A DNA stretch of 11,413 nucleotides. Source: Neisseriaceae bacterium. Its GTDB lineage: Bacteria; Pseudomonadota; Gammaproteobacteria; Burkholderiales; Neisseriaceae. Where the stretch lies: assembly GCA_017989485.1 (NCBI GenBank), contig JAGNPU010000024.1:1-11413 (forward strand), in the 5' to 3' direction. Position 1 is the first letter of the stretch. Every line of letters begins with the position of its first letter. Shown one piece after another: positions 1 to 6,970 of the stretch. A program made the position numbers and the translations under genes. The notes under the pieces are model-generated. The model worked only from the letters and a program-made list of their open reading frames with translations. It was not told the origin of the DNA and searched no databases.

Positions 1-1348
1 TGGGTTTGTAGCGCACTTTCAAGAAGGCGTACTCATGACCAAGCGGGGCGCTGTTGGGGCTCTTTGGGGCGTAGCGAGGCGCATCGTGCCAGCCTGGTTT
101 GCCCACTAGCGTCAGCTCATAGAGGGCCGTCACGGTGTGGCCAGCGCCAATTTCACCCGCGTCGACCTTGTCATTGTTAAAGTCCTCGGCCGCCAGTAGG
201 CGGTTTTCGTAGCCAATCAGGCGGTACTCTTGCACCAGCTCTGGGTTGAATTCGACCTGTAGCTTGACGTCGCTGGCCACGCGGGTCAGCGTGGCGCTGA
301 GCTGGTGTTTGACCACTTTGTTGGCCTCTTGTTTGCTGTCAATGTAGCTGTAGTTGCCCGAGCCTGCATCGGCCAGCTGCTCCATCAGCCGTTCATTGTA
401 GTTGTTCACGCCATAGCCTAGCGTCGACAGGGCAATGCCGCTTTGTCGCTTTTCGGCAACCATGGCCTTTAAGGTGGCAAAGTCGGTAATGCCGACGTTA
501 AAGTCGCCGTCGGTGGCCAACATGATGCGGTTGATGCCGCCTTTAATATAGTGTTTTTCTGCTTCTTTATACGCCATTTGGATGGCCTGTTCCCCAGCGG
601 TGGCACCCTGAGCCTGCAGGCGGTCGATGACCTGGAGGATTTTTTGCTTATTGGCGCCTGGGGTGGCCGGCAACACCAATTCCTCACCAGAGGCATAGGT
701 GATGATGCTGACCTTGTCTTGAGGGCGCAGCTGTTCGGTCAGTATTTTGAGGGTGGTTTTGGTTAAGGCCAGTTTTTCGCCCGACATGGAGCCAGAAATG
801 TCGATCAGAAACACCAGATTGGCCGGGGGCAGGTCACTCATCTTCATGTCATCGGCCTTGATGCCGATGGCCATGATTTTGGCGTCGCTTTTCCATGGAG
901 AGTCCACCACTTCGGTGAACACCGAGAAGGGCGCATTTTGTGCCTTTTGATAGGCGTAATCGTAGGGGAAGTAGTTAATCATCTCTTCCGTGCGCACGGC
1001 GTCGCTCGGTGGCAGGCGGCCATCGGTTAAAAAGCGGCGGGTATTGCTGTAGCTGCCGGTGTCGACGTCTATGCTAAAGGTGGACACGGGTTCTTGGGCG
1101 ACCATGTGGACGGGGTTGGTCTTGATTTCGCCGTACTGGGCGGTGTTGGCCACCGGCGTTCTGGTTTCGATGGCGTTGTTGACGCGCTGTTTGACCATGG
1201 GGCTCACCCTGCCGGAGAGGGCAGAGGGGGGCTTTAAGGTGGACATGGGCTCAGGGCTAGAGAGGGCGACGAGGGGCGCTGGCTGGCTACAGGCGCCTAG
1301 GCCAATGGCGATGAAGGCCAGAGTAAGGCTGCGGACGGTGGTGGTCAT
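1..1348 (-). CDS. YfbK-like von Willebrand factor A domain lipoprotein (3' end cut by window)
   Basis: The reading frame opens with ATG at 1346-1348 and stays open for 449 codons to the left edge, so the C-terminus is missing. Residues 1-20 form a lipoprotein signal peptide ending in the lipobox LGAC, with Cys20 as the likely lipidated residue. A YfbK-type N-terminal region contains TFSIDVDTGSYSNTRRFL. The vWA domain follows, with a complete MIDAS start DISGS (D183, S185, S187) and the later ATDGDFN (D280). The visible end (EYRLIGYENR, then DAGEIGAGHTVTALYE) matches the conserved domain that closes YfbK proteins. Escherichia coli YfbK is about 575 residues by memory, so roughly 125 residues are probably missing. 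The family is of unknown function; the MIDAS implies metal-dependent protein binding at the cell envelope. AGGA lies about 6 bases upstream of the ATG. It has its own AT-rich upstream gap, so it is probably transcribed separately from the lipoprotein gene before it. Confidence 0.88.
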   Translation of the reverse strand, partial: MTTTVRSLTLAFIAIGLGACSQPAPLVALSSPEPMSTLKPPSALSGRVSPMVKQRVNNAIETRTPVANTAQYGEIKTNPVHMVAQEPVSTFSIDVDTGSYSNTRRFLTDGRLPPSDAVRTEEMINYFPYDYAYQKAQNAPFSVFTEVVDSPWKSDAKIMAIGIKADDMKMSDLPPANLVFLIDISGSMSGEKLALTKTTLKILTEQLRPQDKVSIITYASGEELVLPATPGANKQKILQVIDRLQAQGATAGEQAIQMAYKEAEKHYIKGGINRIMLATDGDFNVGITDFATLKAMVAEKRQSGIALSTLGYGVNNYNERLMEQLADAGSGNYSYIDSKQEANKVVKHQLSATLTRVASDVKLQVEFNPELVQEYRLIGYENRLLAAEDFNNDKVDAGEIGAGHTVTALYELTLVGKPGWHDAPRYAPKSPNSAPLGHEYAFLKVRYKP

Positions 1349-1450
1349 TAAGATCCTATATACGGTCAAAATAAAATAATTATTTAATTATATTGACATA
1401 TATAAAGTCTTTCGTCGAGTGGGCTGTCGAGGCCTGTGTGCACGATAAGC
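1349..1450 (-). promoter_or_regulatory. AT-rich gap upstream of the vWA gene, candidate promoter
   Basis: This 102-base gap separates the lipoprotein stop from the vWA start. It contains a perfect TATAAT on the minus strand at 1387-1392, in a strongly AT-rich stretch about 40 bases from the start codon. The -35 position at normal spacing is poor (ACGAAA). An alternative TCGACA at 1425-1430 resembles a -35 box but has only weak -10 partners. CTCGAC occurs twice, 12 bases apart, with no known meaning. No hairpin plus U-tract was seen, so no intrinsic terminator is evident for the preceding gene. Confidence 0.35.
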
Positions 1451-2299
1451 TTAGTTCAGCGTGCTCACCGGCTGATTGACGGCCAGCTTGGTGCCGCCAA
1501 AGTGCTCGGTAATATAGGCAGCCACGCTGTCCTGATGGTAGAGCTCGCCCAGCTTCAGCAAGCTTGGGTCATCTATCCGGTCTTTTTTTGTCACCAGAAT
1601 GTTGATGTTGTTCAAGGTGCCTTCACCGACTTGCTCATAGGCCAAAGCGTCCTTGATCACGTTTAAGCCCCCTTCTAAAGCCACGGTGTTGCCAATGGCG
1701 GCCAAATCAACGTCGCGTAAGATGCGTGGGCCAGATGCGCCCTGAACCAGCTTGAAGCGCAGGTTTTTGGGGTTGTGGCTAATGTCTTGCGGCGTGCCCA
1801 GCACTGGGTCAAAGTTGGGTGTAAGGGTAATCAGTCCTGCCTGCGCCAGCAACAGCAAGGCGCGGGCGGTATTGGCCGCATCGTTGGGGATGCTCACCAA
1901 AGCGCCGTTGGGCAGGTGGGCAAGGTCGGTGTGTTTGCTTGAATACAGGCCCATGGGCTCTAAATAAGTAGTGGCAATGGCGCGAAGCTGATCGCCGTGG
2001 TTTTTATTAAACGCTTTTAAATAAGCCCAAGATTGAAACGCATTCACGTCTAGTTGTTGTTCCGCCGTGGCGGTGTTGAGGGTGATGCCGTCGGTCATGT
2101 CTTTCACCTCAATGTCTAGCCCCGCGGCCTGGGCCGCCGGCGTGGTGGCAATAAACCGCCAGATTTGGGCGTCGGCACCGGAAGCACCCAACACAATGGG
2201 GGTGGCGGCCGCTGCTGTGGGTGCCGGTGCAGCCTCCTGTTGGGCGCAGCCAGACAGGGCCAGTGCGAGGCCGAGGGCAAGGGTAAAGGGCTTCATCAT
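1451..2299 (-). CDS. metQ: MetQ/NlpA-family substrate-binding lipoprotein
   Basis: The 282-residue product is a periplasmic solute-binding lipoprotein of the NlpA family, whose best known member MetQ delivers methionine to the MetNI ABC transporter. Residues 1-18 are a signal peptide ending in LSGC, with Cys18 the lipidation site. The family pattern follows: VLGASGADAQIW at the first strand, LDVNAFQSWAYLKAFN, PMGLYSSKH, and the hinge segment IPNDAANTARALLLLAQAGL. Length is normal for the family. The start ATG (2297-2299) overlaps the stop of the upstream oxygenase as ATGA, and GAGG lies 7 bases upstream; a second ATG follows directly and could also be used. No metN or metI gene is adjacent, so the transporter partner must be elsewhere. 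The family assignment is firm, but methionine as ligand is only the family default; the gene symbol is at family level. Confidence 0.88.
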   Translation of the reverse strand: MMKPFTLALGLALALSGCAQQEAAPAPTAAAATPIVLGASGADAQIWRFIATTPAAQAAGLDIEVKDMTDGITLNTATAEQQLDVNAFQSWAYLKAFNKNHGDQLRAIATTYLEPMGLYSSKHTDLAHLPNGALVSIPNDAANTARALLLLAQAGLITLTPNFDPVLGTPQDISHNPKNLRFKLVQGASGPRILRDVDLAAIGNTVALEGGLNVIKDALAYEQVGEGTLNNINILVTKKDRIDDPSLLKLGELYHQDSVAAYITEHFGGTKLAVNQPVSTLN

Positions 2300-3351
2300 G
2301 ACGTGACCTCGCTGGCGGTTTGCTGCTGTTGGATGATGCGGTCGTATTGTTCTGGATAAAACCGTTGGGTCACCGCCAGATGAGAGCGTAAGCGGCCTTT
2401 AATGGTGTTTTCGCCCGCATTTTTCAGCATGGGGTTTAAGGGGTCGCTTTCTGGGCCGGTGGCCAGTTTTTTTAATTCGGGTGGGAGCGCCAAAACGGGG
2501 ATTTCACCGGCGTAGAGGTTGGGGGTGATGAAATAGGCGATGGCATAACGATCAACGTCGCGCTTGGGCGACACCACGCGGTGCATGTTGGCGACCAAAT
2601 AGCCGTTGGTGGCCAACTCTAAGAGCTCGCCAATGTTGACGATGAAGGCGCCTTCCACATAGGGGGCTGCGATCCATTCCCCTTTGCTGAGCACCTCTAG
2701 GCCACCGACTTGATCCTGCCACAGCAGGGTCAAAATGCCGGCGTCTTTGTGCGCGCCCACGCCTTGGGCATGATGGTCGGCATCGGGCTGGCCGGGATAG
2801 TGGATGAGTTTTAATAACTCATTGGGCTTGCCGCTGATGAATTGATCGAGGGCGTCTTCGGGCAGGCCTAGGGCCAGCATAAAGGCATGCAGTAGCTTGA
2901 TGGCGATCTGGCGCAGGTCGTGTTGCCAAGCGGTCGTGACGGCTTGGAATTCAGGCCAGCCTTCAGGCCACTGGTTGGGGCCTTGGAGTTTGAGCCACAG
3001 CGGCGTGGTTTCCTCAAAGACCACCGGTGCCAGGTCGGCGCCAATGTCGATTTGCTCGCGAAAATCAGGTTTGTTACGGGTGGTTTCTTCATTGGCGCGG
3101 GTATAGCCGCGAAAATGGGGCGACTGGCTCATAGACAGAGCGTCTTTTAAGGCCTGTGGCTGGGCAAAAAATTGCTGGCTGAGGGCGGTGATTTCGGCCA
3201 CTCGGTCTGGGCCGATGCCATGGCCGGTCAGGTAAAAAAAGCCGATGTTACGCGCCATGTCTTGTAGCTGGGCCAAAAACGACGCGCGCGTGTCAGCCTG
3301 TTCAAACAGGGTAAGGTCTAATATAGGCAGCTGCTGTGTGGGGGTGACCAT
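2296..3351 (-). CDS. Isopenicillin-N-synthase-like Fe(II)/2-oxoglutarate-dependent oxygenase
   Basis: This 351-residue protein has the two-part layout of the IPNS-like family. The N-terminal DIOX_N region has LPILDLTLF (residues 8-16) and GFFYLTGHGI (37-46). The C-terminal jelly roll has the iron triad H201 and D203 (in GAHKDAG) and H257 (in MHRVVSP), followed by R268, the residue expected to bind the 2-oxoglutarate carboxylate. That last motif reads RYA where many members have RYS; from memory, ethylene-forming enzyme also has Ala there. Relatives are often annotated 2-oxobutyrate oxidase, but the substrate cannot be read from sequence. The product is likely soluble and cytoplasmic, as no signal peptide is seen. 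GGAA sits 7 bases before the ATG. The gene shares an ATGA overlap with the MetQ-like lipoprotein gene, so the two are probably translated together. Confidence 0.88.
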   Translation of the reverse strand: MVTPTQQLPILDLTLFEQADTRASFLAQLQDMARNIGFFYLTGHGIGPDRVAEITALSQQFFAQPQALKDALSMSQSPHFRGYTRANEETTRNKPDFREQIDIGADLAPVVFEETTPLWLKLQGPNQWPEGWPEFQAVTTAWQHDLRQIAIKLLHAFMLALGLPEDALDQFISGKPNELLKLIHYPGQPDADHHAQGVGAHKDAGILTLLWQDQVGGLEVLSKGEWIAAPYVEGAFIVNIGELLELATNGYLVANMHRVVSPKRDVDRYAIAYFITPNLYAGEIPVLALPPELKKLATGPESDPLNPMLKNAGENTIKGRLRSHLAVTQRFYPEQYDRIIQQQQTASEVTS

Positions 3352-3463
3352 GATGCCGTTCCAATGCTAAAGAATGATGCAATTAGATTAAGGCGGCGGA
3401 CACGAAAATGGAAAGATTTAAAAATTGTAACCTCATGTCTAGAAGTTATATGCGCTTGTATCA
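3352..3463 (-). promoter_or_regulatory. Intergenic gap, likely promoter region of the oxygenase-lipoprotein pair
   Basis: This 112-base gap follows the xdhC stop and precedes the oxygenase start. It is AT-rich in the middle. TACAAT on the minus strand (3424-3429) differs from the -10 consensus by one base, but no good -35 box lies at 16-18 bases. TATAAC further upstream is a second weak candidate. No intrinsic terminator with a U-tract was seen for the upstream cluster. A promoter here is inferred mainly from the change of gene function and the gap length. Confidence 0.3.
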
Positions 3464-4687
3464 TCAAGTGATTTTGGCACGACGTGGCGATGGGGCGGTG
3501 CCGTCGTGCTGGGCTTTGGTCCCGTCCCGGGTCTGTGCCGAAACATCCGCCACCGACACGATTTTCTTGGCCATACGCTGGTGAATACGGGCCGTTCTGT
3601 GCTTGAGTCGACCGCCGCAGGAGGTGGTTAATACGGCCTTGATTTCGGCCAAAATGGACAGGGCCACTTCATCAGGGCTGTCGGCACCAATGTTGAGCCC
3701 GATGGGGAAAGACAGCTGCTGTTGATGGCGCTCGGCTTCTTGCCATGCTTCAGGGCCGATGGCGTCGAGGATTTTATGGGTTCTTGAGGCCGGCCCTAAT
3801 ATGCCCAAATAGCGAAAATGAGTGCCCGGCGTCAATAGGGCCGCCAGCACAGCCTGATCCTGAGGGAGGCTATGGGACATGACCACAATGACGGCGTCGT
3901 CGGCCGGAGGGCTATCGGTTAAGGGGGTCTCGAAGGTATTGTTCATGACCCTGTCGACTTGAGGAAAGCGACGCGTATGGGCATGGTCTGGGCGCATGTC
4001 GACGACGGTGGTCAGCCAGCCCAGCTGCTTGGCAAAGTGGGCCAACGGCTGTGCGTCTTGGCCAGCGCCAAAAATGGTTAAGGCCACCGGTGGGCGCATG
4101 GCTTCAAAAAACACGGCGTGCGTGCCGGCCTGATGGTGGATGTCAGCACAGTGGTTTTGCCGCTGCTGTAAGCACGCGTGCAGCTGGCTGTTGATCTCCG
4201 CTTTGAGTGCCTGCGGCAAATCGTCGCTAAACAGTGTGCCCTGCTGGTTGATGAGCAGCCGTTTGCCAACAAAGTCGGCGCGGTCGGACCGGTAAATCAC
4301 CGCGCTGGCGGCTGGCTGTTGGTCGAAGTAAACGCTGTTAAAGGCTTTTAAATACTCGGCACAGCCAGGCTGATGGGTGCGCTCAAAAAGTAGGTGAATA
4401 ATGCCATTGCAGCCTAGGTTGTAGTTTAGGTCTTGGTTGCCTTCGCTGCTGGTGTCGTAAGTGCGCAGGGCAGCGGCTTCGCCTTCGGTCAGCCACCAGG
4501 CCTTTTGAATCACGTCTTTTTCCAAGCAGCCGCCACTGATCATGCCTGCGGCCTGGCCCACGTCGTCAATCAGCATTTTGGCGCCGATGTTGCGATAAGA
4601 AGAGCCTTCAATCTCGACCAGAGTGACTAAGACGCCTTGATGCTGAGCCAGTTCACGCTGTTTTTGGATGAGTTGATAGGGGGTCAT
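3464..4687 (-). CDS. xdhC: XdhC/CoxI-family molybdenum cofactor maturation protein
   Basis: XdhC proteins bind the molybdenum cofactor, help its sulfuration and insert it into xanthine-dehydrogenase-family enzymes; this one probably serves the HmfABC-type enzyme upstream. The N-terminal XdhC_CoxI domain has GSSYRNIGAKM (residues 28-38) and GMISGGCLEKDV (48-59), including the conserved Cys. A C-terminal Rossmann-type domain begins TIFGAGQDAQ (204-213), followed by YLGILGPASR (293-302) and GADSPDEVALSILAEI (334-349). I place the start at 4687 (407 residues) because AGGA lies 7 bases upstream and the conserved region begins just after. A longer frame from 4729 would start inside a strong hairpin. 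The last 35 or so residues, after RIHQR, form a basic, low-complexity tail beyond the usual end of the domain. It is cytoplasmic, with no signal peptide or membrane segment. Confidence 0.9.
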   Translation of the reverse strand: MTPYQLIQKQRELAQHQGVLVTLVEIEGSSYRNIGAKMLIDDVGQAAGMISGGCLEKDVIQKAWWLTEGEAAALRTYDTSSEGNQDLNYNLGCNGIIHLLFERTHQPGCAEYLKAFNSVYFDQQPAASAVIYRSDRADFVGKRLLINQQGTLFSDDLPQALKAEINSQLHACLQQRQNHCADIHHQAGTHAVFFEAMRPPVALTIFGAGQDAQPLAHFAKQLGWLTTVVDMRPDHAHTRRFPQVDRVMNNTFETPLTDSPPADDAVIVVMSHSLPQDQAVLAALLTPGTHFRYLGILGPASRTHKILDAIGPEAWQEAERHQQQLSFPIGLNIGADSPDEVALSILAEIKAVLTTSCGGRLKHRTARIHQRMAKKIVSVADVSAQTRDGTKAQHDGTAPSPRRAKIT

Positions 4688-4694
4688 GAGAGTG

Positions 4695-4700
4695 TCCTTT
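4695..4700 (-). promoter_or_regulatory. Ribosome binding site that sets the xdhC start
   Basis: AAAGGA on the minus strand ends 7 bases before the ATG at 4685-4687. The alternative upstream ATG at 4727-4729 lies within the stem-loop at 4718-4745, which favours the downstream start. Confidence 0.65.
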
Positions 4701-4717
4701 TGGTCGTAAAGTAGTGA

Positions 4718-4745
4718 TGCCATAGGCACTGTCTGGCCTATGGCA
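4718..4745 (-). other. Stem-loop between benE and xdhC
   Basis: A perfect 10-base inverted repeat (TGCCATAGGC and GCCTATGGCA) encloses an 8-base loop CAGACAGT, and the outer flanks add a G-U pair in minus-strand RNA. No U-tract follows it, so it does not look like a standard intrinsic terminator. It lies in the 78-base gap between the permease stop and the xdhC start. A role in mRNA stability, processing or partial attenuation is inferred; a protein-binding site is an alternative. Confidence 0.6.
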
Positions 4746-4765
4746 CAATCGTCAAAGGCGGTTGA

Positions 4766-6022
4766 TCAGTGCTCTGCTTCGGCGTTAGGCCGGACCGGTG
4801 GGCCGTCACACAATAGCGACACCACCACGCCAAAGACCAAGGCCCAAAAAGCGCCGCTGATGCCAAACAGTTGGAAGGAGCTCATGGCCACGACCAGGGC
4901 GACGAAGGCGCCCAGCTGATGGCCTCGGGCCTTGGTAAACGCTTCTTGTAGCGAACCCAGTAACACCCCAATCATGGCCAGACCGGCCACCACGCCGATG
5001 AGGCTTTTGGGCATCAGCATGATGAAGGGCACGGCGAAGCCAGCACACAGGCCAAAGGTGGCAAACAGCAGGCCGTTGACGACGGTGGCGGCATAGCGTT
5101 TTTTAGGGTCGTCGTTGGCCTGCTCGGATGAGCAAATCGCCGTCATGGGCCCGGCAATATTGGCGTTGTGGCCACCAAAAAAACCGGCCACCACGCCCCC
5201 AATGCCGCTGACGATGGTCATGGCGTTGACCGGGGGCTGGTATTTTTCGACCATTAAGACGCCGGTTGCCTGGGCGTTTTCGGCGCCAATGACGAGGGCC
5301 GCCAGAGGCAGGGCCACGCCAAAAAAGGCGGCAATGGTAAACGTGGGTACGGTGAGTTCAGGCATCACAAATGCGACGCCGATGGCGTGTTCGCCAAACG
5401 AGCCCGTGACCAAGGCCGCCAATAGCCCGACGATGAGGGCCGCCAGCACTGGCGGCATGGCCTTGACGTAGCGCGCCACCAGAAAATAGGCCACCACGGC
5501 GGCGCCTGCAATATAGGGCGCGGCCGCAACGGCATCGACGGCGCCGACGCCAAACCGAATCATGGCACCGGAAATCATGCCCATGACGATGGGCATAGGG
5601 ATCCAATACATAATGCGTTGGATGATGCCGGTAATGCCTAAAATAAAGACGATGACGCCCGCCATCACAAAGGCACCCACCATTTCAGGAAAGGCAAAAC
5701 TGCCAAATGCTGCCGCCATGATGGCCGCTCCAGGAATGGAATAGGCGCCGGTAATGGGCATCTTATAGCGCAGGGCAAAATACAGGCTGATTAAGCCGCC
5801 AAAAATATAGATGGCCATCAGCCAGGCGACGGTTTGCCCTGGGGTGAGAGCACCTGCTTTGGCCGTGCCGATGACCACTAGGGCGGGGCCGGAACAGCCA
5901 AAAATAGCGGCGACTAGGCCGGCACTGACGGCTTTGGCGCTCAAGGCCTGCGGCAGGTCGCGCAGGCCTTGTTTGAAACCAGGGATGTGGCTTTCGGGGG
6001 GGATGACCGTTTTGTTTTCCAT
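4766..6022 (-). CDS. benE: BenE-family aromatic acid/H+ symporter, probable furoate permease
   Basis: This 418-residue inner-membrane protein is highly hydrophobic, with roughly 11-12 membrane segments. It matches the BenE family, whose characterised members couple benzoate uptake to protons. Supporting stretches are the N-terminal segment after residue 30 (VSAGLVAAIFGCSGPALVV), GAYSIPGAAIMAAAFGSFAF (residues 92-111), and GGHNANIAGPMTAICSS (283-299) followed by DDPKKRYAA, corresponding to the family's conserved GG...N-A...AIC region before a DP-RRY segment. Residue differences there from textbook BenE suggest a divergent subgroup. GGAG lies 8 bases before the ATG. Its place between a CoA-ligase/Mo-hydroxylase cluster and xdhC suggests that it imports the acid those enzymes consume, such as 2-furoate, a small aromatic acid like benzoate. 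The substrate is inference; the family assignment is firm. The gene symbol is at family level. Confidence 0.85.
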   Translation of the reverse strand: MENKTVIPPESHIPGFKQGLRDLPQALSAKAVSAGLVAAIFGCSGPALVVIGTAKAGALTPGQTVAWLMAIYIFGGLISLYFALRYKMPITGAYSIPGAAIMAAAFGSFAFPEMVGAFVMAGVIVFILGITGIIQRIMYWIPMPIVMGMISGAMIRFGVGAVDAVAAAPYIAGAAVVAYFLVARYVKAMPPVLAALIVGLLAALVTGSFGEHAIGVAFVMPELTVPTFTIAAFFGVALPLAALVIGAENAQATGVLMVEKYQPPVNAMTIVSGIGGVVAGFFGGHNANIAGPMTAICSSEQANDDPKKRYAATVVNGLLFATFGLCAGFAVPFIMLMPKSLIGVVAGLAMIGVLLGSLQEAFTKARGHQLGAFVALVVAMSSFQLFGISGAFWALVFGVVVSLLCDGPPVRPNAEAEH

Positions 6023-6096
6023 TGTGTTTCTCCAATCGTAGCGTTTTTGTTGACGTTGTTTTATTTATGGGTATTGCGCTTGTCCTACGGTGTGGG

Positions 6097-6119
6097 GCGC
6101 CCAATAGATGGATGGGCGC
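6097..6119 (-). other. Second stem-loop between hmfE and benE
   Basis: On the minus strand GCGCCCA and TGGGCGC form a perfect 7-base stem around a 9-base loop. It lies 8 bases beyond the stem-loop at 6128-6158 and is also not followed by a U-tract. The left arm overlaps an 8-base palindrome GGGCGCCC (6095-6102). It is the weaker of the two by stem length. Confidence 0.45.
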
Positions 6120-6127
6120 AGAGACAG

Positions 6128-6158
6128 CGGGATTCACCGCTTGAAGGGGCGAATCCCG
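6128..6158 (-). other. First stem-loop between hmfE and benE
   Basis: In minus-strand RNA, CGGGATTCGCC pairs with GGTGAATCCCG over 11 bases with one G-U pair and a 9-base loop. The plus strand would have an A-C mismatch at that position, so the structure favours the transcribed RNA. It begins 5 bases after the hmfE stop codon. CTGTCTCTGC follows rather than a U-tract, so efficient intrinsic termination is not expected. A 3'-end protecting or processing role that lowers permease expression relative to the enzymes is inferred. Confidence 0.55.
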
Positions 6159-6163
6159 TCGTT

Positions 6164-6970
6164 TTATTTGCCAGTAAAATGAGGCGGGCGTTTGCTGTGA
6201 AAGGCCTCAACGCCTTCTCTAAAATCGTCGGCGCTGCGCAGGCGGCTGTAACAATGGCCTTCTAGCTCAATCGCTGTAGACAGGGTGGCTTCTTCGGAGT
6301 CGTTTAACAGTTTTTTAGCGGTGCGCTGTGCCAGGGGGGAAAACGCGCGTAATTCCTCTACCAGCCTGTCGGTGGCGTTGGCCAGCTCGGTTTCGGCAAC
6401 GCATTCGATGGCAATGCCCCAGTCATAAGCCTGTTGGCCTGGGACGCGGCGAGAACGCATCACCACGTCTTTGGTGCGGGCAATGCCGACCATTTTCTGT
6501 AGGCGCGCCGAGCCGCCTGAACCAGGAATTTGGCCCAGTTTTTGCTCTGGTAAGGCGTATTGGGTAGAGGGGGTGACGAGGCGAAAGTCACAGGCCAAGG
6601 ACAGTTCAAAACCAACGCCAAAACAAAAACCTTGGTTGGCGGCGATCACGGGCTTGCGGCAGCGTGTCGGTGCGGCCACGTTCCAGGCCAGCGTGGACAC
6701 ATGTTCGGGTGAGGCTTCCAGAAAGCCTTTGATGTCACCGCCGCTAGAGAAGTGGTCGCCTTCTGCACGCAAGACGATGACGCGCACGCGGTCGTCTTCG
6801 TCAAGGGATTCAAAAGCCACGCGCAGCTGGTCTCGCTGGGCCATGGAAATGATATTGTACGGTGGACGCTGTAGCACAATGTCGGCACGTTCTTGCGCGG
6901 CATTGATGATGACGCTAAAGCCGTCTAGGTGATTAAGCGCCGTCTGGGCGGTGTGGTTTGGGAAAGTCAT
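6164..6970 (-). CDS. hmfE: Crotonase-family 2-oxoglutaryl-CoA hydrolase (HmfE-like)
   Basis: The 268-residue protein is an enoyl-CoA hydratase/isomerase-fold enzyme. The oxyanion-hole segment HFSSGGDI spans residues 73-80. Two acidic positions matching the paired catalytic glutamates of crotonase are present: E122 in FELSLACD and E142 in LPEQKLGQIPGSGG. In the known furoate pathway, HmfE is the last dedicated step, hydrolysing 2-oxoglutaryl-CoA to 2-oxoglutarate and CoA. Its place directly after a CoA ligase and a three-subunit Mo hydroxylase supports that role. The start ATG overlaps the ligase stop as ATGA, and AAGGAG lies 8 bases upstream, so translation is coupled. The enzyme should be cytoplasmic. 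The fold is certain; hydrolase rather than hydratase activity rests on context and on remembered similarity to HmfE proteins. Confidence 0.82.
   Translation of the reverse strand: MTFPNHTAQTALNHLDGFSVIINAAQERADIVLQRPPYNIISMAQRDQLRVAFESLDEDDRVRVIVLRAEGDHFSSGGDIKGFLEASPEHVSTLAWNVAAPTRCRKPVIAANQGFCFGVGFELSLACDFRLVTPSTQYALPEQKLGQIPGSGGSARLQKMVGIARTKDVVMRSRRVPGQQAYDWGIAIECVAETELANATDRLVEELRAFSPLAQRTAKKLLNDSEEATLSTAIELEGHCYSRLRSADDFREGVEAFHSKRPPHFTGK

Noticed and set aside
1059..1379. Plus-strand open frame of 106 codons over the vWA gene start and upstream gap
   Set aside because: The minus-strand frame here encodes a clear lipobox and YfbK-type sequence; the plus-strand product is compositionally a shadow.
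1349..1450. Intrinsic terminator after the MetQ-like gene
   Set aside because: No stable hairpin followed by a U-tract could be found on the minus strand in this gap.
3350..3380. Direct repeat ATGATGC at 3350-3356 and 3374-3380
   Set aside because: Only 7 bases, one copy overlaps the start codon, and no third copy or symmetry was seen; chance is likely.
4688..4729. Longer N-terminus for XdhC starting at 4729
   Set aside because: It would begin inside a strong hairpin and has no family similarity, while the ATG at 4687 has AGGA at 7 bases.
5115..5471. Plus-strand open frame of 118 codons within benE
   Set aside because: Opposite-strand shadow of a membrane protein gene; its Met/Ala/Thr-rich composition is a by-product of the benE codons.
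6471..6932. Plus-strand open frame of 153 codons
   Set aside because: It lies wholly inside hmfE on the opposite strand, has no recognisable domain and no ribosome site context; it is a shadow of a well-supported gene.
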